Shown: positions 1 to 6,654 of the stretch, in pieces
How the letters are laid out: every line of letters begins with the position of its first letter
Position numbering within the stretch: the stretch's first letter is position 1
From: an uncultured Nesterenkonia sp.
Lineage (GTDB): Bacteria; Actinomycetota; Actinomycetes; Actinomycetales; Micrococcaceae
Reading direction: 5' to 3'
NCBI GenBank assembly: GCA_946222885.1
Contig: CAMIAK010000003.1
Span: forward strand, 180,128-244,127
Length of the DNA stretch: 64,000 nt
Made by a program: the position numbers and the translations under genes
The notes under the pieces: generated by a model
The model's database searches: none
What the model saw: the letters and a program-made list of their open reading frames with translations, nothing else
What the model was told of the DNA's origin: nothing

Positions 1-824
1 CCTCGCATCGGGCGGCATGGCTCGCACGGCAGGGGCCCATGGCGCGCACGGTGCGGGACCTCCAGCTGTTCATGCGTTCGGCCTGTGGCCCCAGCGACGC
101 CCTGCCCGGGGTGCGCAGCATGAGCCCGGCGGACTTCGCCGATGCCTCTGCGGAGGATCTGCGCGGGGTGCGGATCGGCGTGACCTATGACTTCGGCCAG
201 GGCGTGCCGGTGGAGCCTGAGATGGTCGCCGCTGTGGACCGTGCCGCGGCCACCCTGGAGGAGCTCGGCGCCCAGGTGCAGGAGGCCGTACCGGACCTCA
301 CCGGCGCTGATGAGGTCTTCTTCGTGACCCGCGCCTTCGACTTCGCAGCCACGCTGGGGGAGACCGTCCGCCGGCATCCGGAGCAGGTGAAGCCGGAGGT
401 GCGCTGGAATGTGGAGGAAGGCTTCGCCCTCGACGCCGGTCGGCTGATCCGCGCCCAGGCCGCCTCAGCGGCTCTGCAGGATTCCGTGCAGCGCTACTTC
501 GGCGGCTATGACCTGCTGCTCAGCCCCGGGGCCCAGCTGCCTCCCTTCGGCATCGGGCAGCGTTGGCCTGAGGAGGTGGCGGGGCAGCCCATAGAGACCT
601 ATCTGGACTGGATGCGGTCGGCGTCGCTCCTCTCGGCCACCGGGCTGCCCACGCTGGCCATGCCGGCCGGATTCACCGGGCCGGAGGAGGCACGTCCCGG
701 GCTGCCCACAGGAGTGCAGCTGACGGCCGGGCACTACGCGGACGGTTCGCTGCTGTGGTGGGCGCGAGCTTATGACAGGGCCAGCGGCTGGTCCTCCACC
801 GCGCCGGGCATGCTCAGGAGCTGA
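1..824 (+). CDS. Amidase, C-terminal part (gene begins before the window)
   Basis: The reading frame is open from the first bases, so the start lies upstream. The visible part begins in the amidase-signature region: the residues GPMARTVRDL match the conserved segment that follows the Ser-Ser-Lys catalytic centre of this family. The catalytic Ser and Lys themselves would be outside the window. The C-terminal half continues with a typical ASLLSATGLPTLAMPAGF segment (conserved P-A-G) and GVQLTAG. The family hydrolyses amides (for example glutamyl, aryl or indole acetamides) in the cytosol; the substrate cannot be told. The last 55 bases overlap the 3' end of the convergent AsnC-type regulator. 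Confidence 0.85.
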   Translation, partial: SHRAAWLARQGPMARTVRDLQLFMRSACGPSDALPGVRSMSPADFADASAEDLRGVRIGVTYDFGQGVPVEPEMVAAVDRAAATLEELGAQVQEAVPDLTGADEVFFVTRAFDFAATLGETVRRHPEQVKPEVRWNVEEGFALDAGRLIRAQAASAALQDSVQRYFGGYDLLLSPGAQLPPFGIGQRWPEEVAGQPIETYLDWMRSASLLSATGLPTLAMPAGFTGPEEARPGLPTGVQLTAGHYADGSLLWWARAYDRASGWSSTAPGMLRS

Positions 825-1744
825 CCGCCGCGTTTGCGGGCGCCTGCCACCAGGGACATGTCCACGGCGTCAACCTGCTTGGCCCAGCTGCTCTCCGAGA
901 GGTAGGTGTAGAGCTCCTGCGGCTCGCTCAGGGTGATGTCTGCGACCAGCTGGCAGGAGCCGGCGACCGCGGCCACATACCGAGCCTTAGGGTCGCGGGC
1001 CAGCGCCTCGCCGACCTCGCTGACCCGGTGCGGCGGCATCCGCAGCCAGAGCAGCGCCTCAGTGTGGAGGCCCGCCTGCCCGGGCTCCACCAGGGCGCGC
1101 AGGCTCATCTGGTTGCTCTCCAGGATCCAGCCCAGCCGGCGCCGGGCGGTGGACTCCGAGACCCCTGCCCGGCGGGCTAGCTCCTCGATGCTCATCCGCC
1201 CGTCCGCGGCCAGTCCGCTCATCAGGGCCTCGTCCACCGGGGAGTCCGACTGCGGGGTCTTCATCTCCGGGACGACGTCGGCCGGCCCGCTGGCCAGCGC
1301 AGAACGCTGCGCCTCTGAGAGCAGGCCCAGCCGCCAGCCGCGGATGGAGCGGAAGTAGCGCAGGATCGGCAGGGTCTCGGCGCGGACCAGGCCGGGGGTG
1401 ATGGACGCGTCGAAGGTATAGCTGGGGGTGGCCGGGCGGCGGAATACCTCAGCAGCGACGTCGTAGGCCCCGGAGAGGACATAGCTGAAGGTGACGTCTC
1501 CGCGGCCGGCCAGGGCCTCCACTGCCATCAGCCGGGACCCGGGATGGCAGGTGCCGCGCAGGATCTGGCTCAGCCCGTTGACGCGGACGCCGGCGACCAC
1601 CACCTGCCGGGAGGCGAGCAGGGCCGCGCCGTGGCGGGCCACCAGCCGCTCGTGCTCGCCGAGCGCGCGGGCGATCCTGCGCCAACTGGCACGCGGGTCG
1701 ATCTGCAGGGCCTCGGCGATCCGGAGCTCGAGCTCGTTCATCAC
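770..1744 (-). CDS. Lrp/AsnC-family transcriptional regulator with two tandem HTH-RAM units
   Basis: 324 residues, about twice the usual 150-160 of an Lrp/AsnC protein. The first helix-turn-helix is at about residues 1-50 and is followed by a RAM/ligand-binding domain. The second HTH is at about 168-205 (EELARRAGVSESTARRR) and is followed by a second RAM domain, so one chain contains the equivalent of a dimer. Such proteins sense amino acids or related small molecules. The start is GTG at 1744, or ATG at 1741. There is no Shine-Dalgarno sequence, but a TAGCCT -10 box ends 6 bases upstream, suggesting a leaderless message starting at the GTG. The gene is convergent with the amidase and overlaps its end by 55 bp, which suggests it may control that neighbour (inference). 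Confidence 0.88.
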   Translation of the reverse strand: MMNELELRIAEALQIDPRASWRRIARALGEHERLVARHGAALLASRQVVVAGVRVNGLSQILRGTCHPGSRLMAVEALAGRGDVTFSYVLSGAYDVAAEVFRRPATPSYTFDASITPGLVRAETLPILRYFRSIRGWRLGLLSEAQRSALASGPADVVPEMKTPQSDSPVDEALMSGLAADGRMSIEELARRAGVSESTARRRLGWILESNQMSLRALVEPGQAGLHTEALLWLRMPPHRVSEVGEALARDPKARYVAAVAGSCQLVADITLSEPQELYTYLSESSWAKQVDAVDMSLVAGARKRGGQLLSMPGAVEDQPLALS

Positions 1745-1750
1745 AGTGCG

Positions 1751-1756
1751 AGGCTA
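1751..1756 (-). promoter_or_regulatory. -10 box TAGCCT of the AsnC-type regulator (leaderless)
   Basis: TAGCCT on the minus strand ends 6 bases before the GTG at 1744. With normal -10 to start spacing, transcription would begin at the start codon. Confidence 0.45.
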
Positions 1757-1796
1757 GCCAACCGCCCGTTAACAGCGGATTACCGCCTGGGGGAGG

Positions 1797-1870
1797 CGGA
1801 TTCGAGCGGGGTTTCGGCCCTTATAAGGCGGAAAATCCCGCCAAAAGGGCCGAAACCCCGCTCGAATCCG
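1797..1870. repeat. Palindromic intergenic element, copy 1
   Basis: Perfect 26-bp inverted arms at 1797-1822 and 1845-1870, with a nested hairpin (GGCGG 1827-1831 / CCGCC 1838-1842) in the loop. A shorter hairpin (CCGCCT 1783-1788 / AGGCGG 1794-1799) abuts it. A second copy is at 55839-55908. The element lies between the end of the flavin oxidoreductase gene and the start of the AsnC gene, both minus strand, so it could end transcription of the former. There is no T-tract. Confidence 0.85.
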
Positions 1871-1880
1871 GAGGGGAGGC

Positions 1881-2999
1881 TCAGGCGTCCTTCTGCTTCC
1901 CGCCGGGCACCGGCTCCCGGCCCTCGGCCTTCCGGGCCTTCAGCAGCTCGTGGGTCGGCGGCTCCGGGGTCCCCTCCGGGACGCGTGCGGCGACCTCCTT
2001 GCGCAGCACCGGGACGACCTCCTCGCCGAGCATGTCGATCTGCTCCAGCACGGTCTTCAGCGGCAGCCCGGCGTGGTCGATCAGGAAGAGCTGGCGCTGG
2101 TAGTCCCCGGCGTACTCGCGGAAGCTCAGCGTGCGCTCGATGACCTGCTCCGGGGTGCCCACGGTCAGCGGGGTCTGCGCGGTGAAGTCCTCCAGGGAGG
2201 GGCCGCCGCCGTAGACCGGGGCATTGTCGAAGTAGGGCCGGAACTTCCGGACTGCGTCCTGCGAGTTCCGCCGCATGAAGACCTGCCCGCCCAGCCCGAC
2301 GATCGCCTGCTCCGCGGGACCGTGGCCGTAGTGCTCCCAGCGCTCGCGGTAGAGGTCGACCATGCGGCCGGTGTGCTCCTTGTTCCAGAAGATGTTGTTG
2401 TGGAAGAAGCCGTCGCCGTAATAGGCCGCCTGCTCGGCGATCTCGGGGGAGCGGATGGAGCCGTGCCAGACGAAGGGTGCGACGCCGTCCAGCGGCCGCG
2501 GCGTGGAGGTGAAGTTCTGCAGCGGGGTGCGGAAGCGGCCCTGCCACTCGACCTCCTCCTCGCGCCAGAGCCGGTGCAGCAGCGCGTAGTTCTCCACGGC
2601 CAGCGGGATGCCGGCCCGGATGTCCTTGCCGAACCAGGGGTAGACCGGCCCGGTGTTGCCGCGGCCCAGCGTGAGGTCGATGCGCCCCTCGGCCAGGTGC
2701 TGGACATAGGCGTAGTCCTCGGCGATGCGCACCGGATCGGTGGTGGTGATCAGTGTGGTCGCCGTCGAGAGCTGGAGCCGTTCTGTCTGGGCGGCGATAT
2801 GCGCCATGAAGATGGGTGGGTTCGCGGGGGCGATGAAGGGCGGGTTGTGGTGCTGCCCGATGGCGAAGACGTCGAGCCCGACCTCCTCGGCCTTCTTGGC
2901 GATGGCGACGGTCGCCCGGATCCGTTCGTGCTCGGTGGGGACGCGTCCGGTGGTGGGGTCCGGGGTGACGTCGCCGATGCTGAAGATGCCGAACTGCAT
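1881..2999 (-). CDS. LLM-class flavin-dependent oxidoreductase (luciferase-like)
   Basis: 372 residues with the bacterial luciferase-like TIM-barrel pattern: N-terminal MQFGIFSIGD, then FAIGQHHNPPF, RLQLSTATTLI, the motif DLTLGRGNTG at about residue 109, and later FVWHGSIRSPEIAEQAA and YGDGFFHNN. Members are monooxygenases that use FMNH2 supplied by a separate reductase; an NAD(P)H-FMN reductase is encoded at 16958-17497. The substrate is unknown. The ATG at 2999 has a GGAGCTCC sequence just upstream. An inverted repeat TTCAA-AA-TTGAA lies 37-48 bases before the start and is nearly the same as one before the pirin gene at 15686, suggesting a shared repressor. Confidence 0.88.
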   Translation of the reverse strand: MQFGIFSIGDVTPDPTTGRVPTEHERIRATVAIAKKAEEVGLDVFAIGQHHNPPFIAPANPPIFMAHIAAQTERLQLSTATTLITTTDPVRIAEDYAYVQHLAEGRIDLTLGRGNTGPVYPWFGKDIRAGIPLAVENYALLHRLWREEEVEWQGRFRTPLQNFTSTPRPLDGVAPFVWHGSIRSPEIAEQAAYYGDGFFHNNIFWNKEHTGRMVDLYRERWEHYGHGPAEQAIVGLGGQVFMRRNSQDAVRKFRPYFDNAPVYGGGPSLEDFTAQTPLTVGTPEQVIERTLSFREYAGDYQRQLFLIDHAGLPLKTVLEQIDMLGEEVVPVLRKEVAARVPEGTPEPPTHELLKARKAEGREPVPGGKQKDA

Positions 3000-3035
3000 G
3001 GGGAGCTCCTTGGCTGGGCCTGCGATCAGGTGTAT

Positions 3036-3047
3036 TTCAAAATTGAA
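3036..3047. promoter_or_regulatory. Operator-like inverted repeat TTCAA-AA-TTGAA
   Basis: Twelve-base dyad upstream of the flavin oxidoreductase. The sequence before the pirin gene (15663-15674) has the same arms with a different centre. This arrangement resembles MarR-type operators; the regulator is not in the window as far as can be seen. Confidence 0.5.
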
Positions 3048-3058
3048 CTATATCAGGG

Positions 3059-3306
3059 TGTGGATAGCTTGTGGAAAAGCAGCCTGGAAAGGTGTCTATA
3101 CACCTAACTCAGGGCAAACGGCAACCTCACTCCAGGGGCCGGCTGTGGGTTTCGAAAAACTTGATCTCACAGGCGTGTCGTTACATCGCCGCATGTCAGA
3201 GCGATTTATGTCAGCAGTGTGGATAACACTCCACAGGGTTCTACCCACCTTCTGCACAGGACACGCCGCGGAGTCCACACTTTATCCACAGGTGTTGTGT
3301 GAACAG
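3059..3306. other. Cluster of DnaA boxes beside an AT-rich stretch (origin-like)
   Basis: Two perfect DnaA boxes (TTATCCACA) in opposite orientation: minus strand 3218-3226 and plus strand 3282-3290. One-mismatch boxes are at 3059-3067 (CTATCCACA, minus), 3070-3078 (TTTTCCACA, minus) and 3250-3258 (TTCTGCACA, plus). A weaker two-mismatch box lies at 3298-3306 (minus). An AT-rich stretch at 3031-3056 flanks the cluster, and a 16-bp dyad AGGTGT-N4-ACACCT lies at 3090-3105. No dnaA, dnaN or rpmH is adjacent; dnaB lies 5 kb away. It could be a replication origin, a DnaA-titrating cluster, or a relic of either. Confidence 0.65.
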
Positions 3307-3560
3307 CTATTGCCCCGGGGAAAAACTCCCCATATCGTGTGAAGCGTCCCTCGCACAGAGAGCGGGTATTGGCCGGCGTCGCCGGCGTGCATCCGCTCCT
3401 GTCACCGGGGCGGCGCAGAGCCGCCCGGACGAGAATATGAGGCCCGCCGAGACCGCGCGGACCTCTCCCGGCTGCCGGGCGGAAGTGCGCTTCGCGGCCG
3501 TCCGGGAGAAGGAGAGCGAGGGCCTGGTAAGGGTCGCCGGGCGTGCCGGCGAAGGGAAGG
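3307..3560. other. Gene-free GC-rich spacer
   Basis: No convincing coding frame. It holds several short GC-rich inverted repeats (for example GCCGGC-type palindromes around 3370-3390). No recognised RNA gene was found. Confidence 0.4.
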
Positions 3561-3585
3561 GGCTCACGGCCGGCGGTCGTGAGCC
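3561..3585 (-). terminator. Hairpin after the alpha/beta hydrolase gene
   Basis: Stem GGCTCACG (3561-3568) / CGTGAGCC (3578-3585), just beyond the stop codon of the minus-strand hydrolase. No clear T-tract. Confidence 0.5.
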
Positions 3586-3591
3586 TGCCGC

Positions 3592-4392
3592 TCAGCCCGG
3601 CGATCCGACACCAGCAGGATGGGCGGCCACGAAGTCAGCCGTCCGTCCCGGCCAGGTGCTCAGGTCCTCCGGAGTCTCCGCGATCGTCAGCCGCGCATCC
3701 GGCAGCAGCCGGTGGAGCTCCTCCGCCGTGGAGACAGGATGGGCGTGATCGTCCACCCAGGCCAGGATCTGCACGGGCACCCGGATCTCCGCCACCTGCT
3801 CCTTGGGCGGGAAGTCCGTCATCGCCGCGCCCCGGAAGATCGAGGGCAGCAGCTCCTGGCTCACGGCCGGCACACGCTCCCTGGGCCGGTCGGCCAGCGC
3901 CGGCGGCGGCAGCACCGTGGCCCCCACCCGCACGAAGGCGCCGATCCCGTGCTCCTCCACCAGCTCCGCGGAGCTGCGGTAGGACTCGGTCTGCGCCGGG
4001 CGGCTCTCCCAGGCGGTCGGCGGCACCAGCAGGGTCAGCGAGGCGAACCGGCCCGGATCCCTCAGCGCGGCGTAGAGCAGCGTGGCGGTGCCCATGGAGG
4101 GCCCGGCCGCATGGACCTGTTCCCCGGGGGCCAGCTCGTCCAGCAGGGCCAGCAGGTCATCGGCCAGCCGCGGCCAGAGATAGTCCTCCGGGACGGCCCG
4201 TCCGGTGGAGGAGCCGTGGCCGCGGGCGTCATAGCGCAGCACCCGGAAGCCCTTCAGCGAGGCGCTCATGTCCAGGCCGGCACGGTGCTCGCGGGAGGCG
4301 CAGGAGGTCAGTCCGTGCATCTGGACGAAGGTGGGCCCCTCCCCGCTGATCTCGTAGGCGATCTTTGCCCCGTCAGTCTGGAATATGCCCAC
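3592..4392 (-). CDS. Alpha/beta-fold hydrolase
   Basis: 266 residues from a GTG start at 4392, preceded by GAGGTGA 10 bases upstream. The frame stays open far upstream, but only this part has hydrolase character. The oxyanion segment FVQMHGLTS and RVLRYDARGHGSS are near the N-terminus. The nucleophile elbow reads GPSMGTAT (G-x-S-x-G, Ser as nucleophile). WVDDHAHPVSTAEEL supplies the late acid region. A clear catalytic His near the C-terminus in the usual SxxxH context is not obvious, so its activity is less certain. It is divergent from the condensation-domain gene at 4531, and the two share a 138-bp intergenic region; a functional link (acyl transfer and hydrolysis) is possible but inferred. 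Confidence 0.8.
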   Translation of the reverse strand: MGIFQTDGAKIAYEISGEGPTFVQMHGLTSCASREHRAGLDMSASLKGFRVLRYDARGHGSSTGRAVPEDYLWPRLADDLLALLDELAPGEQVHAAGPSMGTATLLYAALRDPGRFASLTLLVPPTAWESRPAQTESYRSSAELVEEHGIGAFVRVGATVLPPPALADRPRERVPAVSQELLPSIFRGAAMTDFPPKEQVAEIRVPVQILAWVDDHAHPVSTAEELHRLLPDARLTIAETPEDLSTWPGRTADFVAAHPAGVGSPG

Positions 4393-4517
4393 TGCTCCGC
4401 CGTCACCTCTTCGATTCCGCGCGCCGCCGTCGTCGTCCCGCGGCGCTGCCTCCAGCATGGCGCGGGCGTGTAAACCCCAGGTTTCCCGCGCGACACATAG
4501 CGTACGCGAGGGGCGCA

Positions 4518-4523
4518 TACACT
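4518..4523 (+). promoter_or_regulatory. -10 box TACACT of the condensation-domain gene
   Basis: It ends 7 bases before the ATG at 4531, and there is no Shine-Dalgarno sequence. This suggests a leaderless transcript. Confidence 0.45.
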
Positions 4524-4530
4524 TCGCGGT

Positions 4531-5916
4531 ATGCGGCTGACCAACGTCTCCCAGATGCAGGCACAGCCCGGGCGGCTCTCCAGCTACGTGGTCACGGTCC
4601 GGCCGGGCCGGGGGCCGCGCCTGCCGGTCTCCTTCGACCAGAACCGCCATGTCAGCTTCGGGTCCCGGCCCGGCTCCTGGATGGCCGTCTCCTTCCAGCT
4701 GCCGCGCCCGGCCTCCCTGGAGGAGATCGGGCAGGCCTGGCTGCACGTGCTGGAGCGCCACGGCACGCTCCGCTCGGCCTTCGGGCGGGAGGCCGGCGTC
4801 AGTGACCAAGATCATGCTGATCCGGGCGCTCTGCAGCTGAACGCCGTGAAGCTGGCCGGGGGCGAGTGGGAGAGCCTCACCGGCGACGCCGGCCCGGAGG
4901 AGGTCAGGAGGACGCTGCGGGAGCTCTTCGACGTGGCCTGCGACCCCTTCGGGTTGCCCTCTCACCGTCTGTGCGTGGTCGAGCCCTCGGGGGCGAGGGC
5001 AGAGCAGGGGACGGAGCAGGGAGGCACGCCCGGCACCCCGCAGGTCGTCATCGGCTCCGACCACTCCCATGTGGACGCCTGGTCCCTGCTGGTGCTGGTC
5101 CGAGACCTCACCGCCGCTCTGGAGGACCTCGCCGCGGGGCGCACCCCGGGGGCGCAGCTGCCGCCGGCCGAGCCCTTCGCCGCCCACACCCGGCTGCTGG
5201 CCGAGCGGTCCTCCCCGCCGGAGGAGATCAGCACCCGCTGGCGGGAGATCCTCGACGCCGGCGGCGGGGCGATGCCGAACTTCCCGCTGAACCTGGGGGA
5301 CCTCTCCTCCCCGGCCGATGAGGTCGTAGAGGTCCGCGACGTCTTCGACGCCGAGGAGCTCGCCTTCCTGGAGGCCCACGCCGCCGAGCACGGGGTGCGG
5401 CTGATCGCCGTCGCCGTCTCGGTGATGACGCGGCTGGCGCGCGAGCTGGCCGGGCAGCCGCTGCGCACCGTCTTCCCGGTGCACAGCCGCGAGGACCCGC
5501 GCTGGTTCGACTCGGTCGGCTGGTTCATCACCAATTCGGTGCTGGAGAACGACGACGACGGCTACGCGGCCAGCTACCGCACGGTCAAGGAGGCCATCCG
5601 GCTGGGCTCCTACCCGCTGGAGCCGATCATGCGGCCCTACGGGGGCATGCCGCAGGAGCCGGGGATGTTCGCGATGTCCTGGCTGGACCACCGCAAGCTG
5701 CCGGTCAACGTCCCGGAGGACCTCAACCCGCAGCACGTCTCCGCGGTCATCCGCACCGACGGGGTGATGATCTGGTTCGTGATCAACGAGTCCGGGATGC
5801 ACCTGCGCTGCCGCTACCCGGACACCCGGCAGGCCCGCCGGGCCATGCGCACCTGGCTGGCCGGGCTGGTCTACGGGCTGCGGGCCCCGCTGGAGCGCGA
5901 GGGCTTCCCGGGGTAG
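4531..5916 (+). CDS. Stand-alone condensation-domain protein (NRPS C-domain / PapA-like acyltransferase)
   Basis: 461 residues, the size of one free condensation domain. Motifs can be matched in order: C1-like VSFDQNRHV (about residues 33-41), C2-like RHGTLRSAF (76-84), the active-site motif as DHSHVDA (177-183; usual HHxxxDG, with the second His and the Asp kept, first His to Asp and Gly to Ala), and C5-like GWFITNSVL near residue 330. Such free domains join acyl groups to amines or alcohols. No adenylation, carrier or thioesterase domain is nearby, so the substrates are unknown. The start is ATG 4531 with no Shine-Dalgarno sequence; a -10 box TACACT ends 7 bases upstream. Confidence 0.8.
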   Translation: MRLTNVSQMQAQPGRLSSYVVTVRPGRGPRLPVSFDQNRHVSFGSRPGSWMAVSFQLPRPASLEEIGQAWLHVLERHGTLRSAFGREAGVSDQDHADPGALQLNAVKLAGGEWESLTGDAGPEEVRRTLRELFDVACDPFGLPSHRLCVVEPSGARAEQGTEQGGTPGTPQVVIGSDHSHVDAWSLLVLVRDLTAALEDLAAGRTPGAQLPPAEPFAAHTRLLAERSSPPEEISTRWREILDAGGGAMPNFPLNLGDLSSPADEVVEVRDVFDAEELAFLEAHAAEHGVRLIAVAVSVMTRLARELAGQPLRTVFPVHSREDPRWFDSVGWFITNSVLENDDDGYAASYRTVKEAIRLGSYPLEPIMRPYGGMPQEPGMFAMSWLDHRKLPVNVPEDLNPQHVSAVIRTDGVMIWFVINESGMHLRCRYPDTRQARRAMRTWLAGLVYGLRAPLEREGFPG

Positions 5917-5957
5917 ACGCTCAGCCGGTCAGCCGCGACCCTGCGTTGAGCCGGTCG

Positions 5958-6506
5958 TCAGAGCCCGAGGTCCGTCTTCGAGTAGGCATACAGGTACGGC
6001 ACGCCCGCCTCTGCCTCGATGTGCTCCTTGGCGCCGGTGTCGCGGTCGACGATGACGGCCACGGCCTGGACTTCGCCGCCGGCCTTCCGCACACCCTCCA
6101 CGGCGGTCAGCGAGGAGCCGCCGGTGGTGGAGGTGTCGTCCAGGATGACGACCTTGCGGCCCTCCACGGAGGGGCCCTCCACCTGGCGCTGCATCCCGTA
6201 GTCCTTCTGCGCCTTGCGCACCACGAAGGTGTCCACGGCTCGGCCCTGTCCGGCGGCGGCGTGCATGATGGCCGCGCCCACCGGGTCCGCGCCCATGGTC
6301 AGCCCGCCGGTGGCCGCGAAGCTGATGCCCGCCTCGTCGAGCATCTTCAGCATCACGCTGCCCACCAGCGGCGCGGCCTCGTGGTGCAGTGTGATCCGGC
6401 GGAGATCGACGTAGTAGTCGGCCACCTCGCCGGAGGTCAGTGTGACCTCTCCGCGGACGACGGCCAGTTCCCTGATGAGTTCCTGCAGGCGCGAGCGATC
6501 AGTCAT
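5958..6506 (-). CDS. pyrE: Orotate phosphoribosyltransferase
   Basis: About 182 residues. Converts orotate plus PRPP to orotidine 5'-phosphate in pyrimidine synthesis. The PRPP-binding loop VVILDDTSTTGGSS is clear, as are TSGEVADYYVDLRR near the N-terminus and the Lys-rich VRKAQKDYG loop. An ATG three codons further upstream (6515) is in frame, but TAGGAT ends 7 bases before the ATG at 6506, so the shorter leaderless start is preferred. The gene stands alone, not next to other pyr genes, and is convergent with the condensation-domain gene. Confidence 0.93.
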   Translation of the reverse strand: MTDRSRLQELIRELAVVRGEVTLTSGEVADYYVDLRRITLHHEAAPLVGSVMLKMLDEAGISFAATGGLTMGADPVGAAIMHAAAGQGRAVDTFVVRKAQKDYGMQRQVEGPSVEGRKVVILDDTSTTGGSSLTAVEGVRKAGGEVQAVAVIVDRDTGAKEHIEAEAGVPYLYAYSKTDLGL

Positions 6507-6513
6507 GGCCGCC

Positions 6514-6519
6514 ATCCTA
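6514..6519 (-). promoter_or_regulatory. -10 box TAGGAT of pyrE
   Basis: It ends 7 bases before the ATG at 6506 and would give a leaderless mRNA. Confidence 0.45.
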
Positions 6520-6607
6520 CCGCCGGCGTCGGGCGGCTTCGGGCAGAAGGAGGCGCGACAGCGGGGAGGTGTTCAGGAGTGCCGGATCGTCAGATCTACA
6601 TCTCACT

Positions 6608-6652
6608 CTACAGACCTACACACTTATTGTGGGTTTGAGTGTAGGTTTGTAG
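6608..6652. promoter_or_regulatory. Operator-like inverted repeat before the AlbA-type ATPase gene
   Basis: Arms of 14 bases with a single mismatch: CTACAGACCTACAC (6608-6621) and GTGTAGGTTTGTAG (6639-6652). The right arm ends 2 bases before the ATG at 6655, so a bound protein would block both promoter and ribosome access. The encoded protein belongs to a family of putative regulators, so autoregulation is plausible (inference). Confidence 0.6.
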
Positions 6653-6654
6653 GT

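Noticed and set aside
1797..1870. Insertion sequence or MITE
   Set aside because: There is no transposase, no target-site duplication at either copy, and the two loops are unrelated.
3059..3306. Calling the DnaA-box cluster the chromosomal oriC
   Set aside because: dnaA, dnaN and rpmH are not adjacent, and GC skew cannot be judged from this window, so only an origin-like cluster is claimed.
4393..5802. Upstream extension of the alpha/beta hydrolase frame
   Set aside because: The frame is open but lies opposite the condensation-domain gene. Hydrolase similarity begins only after GTG 4392, which has a ribosome site.
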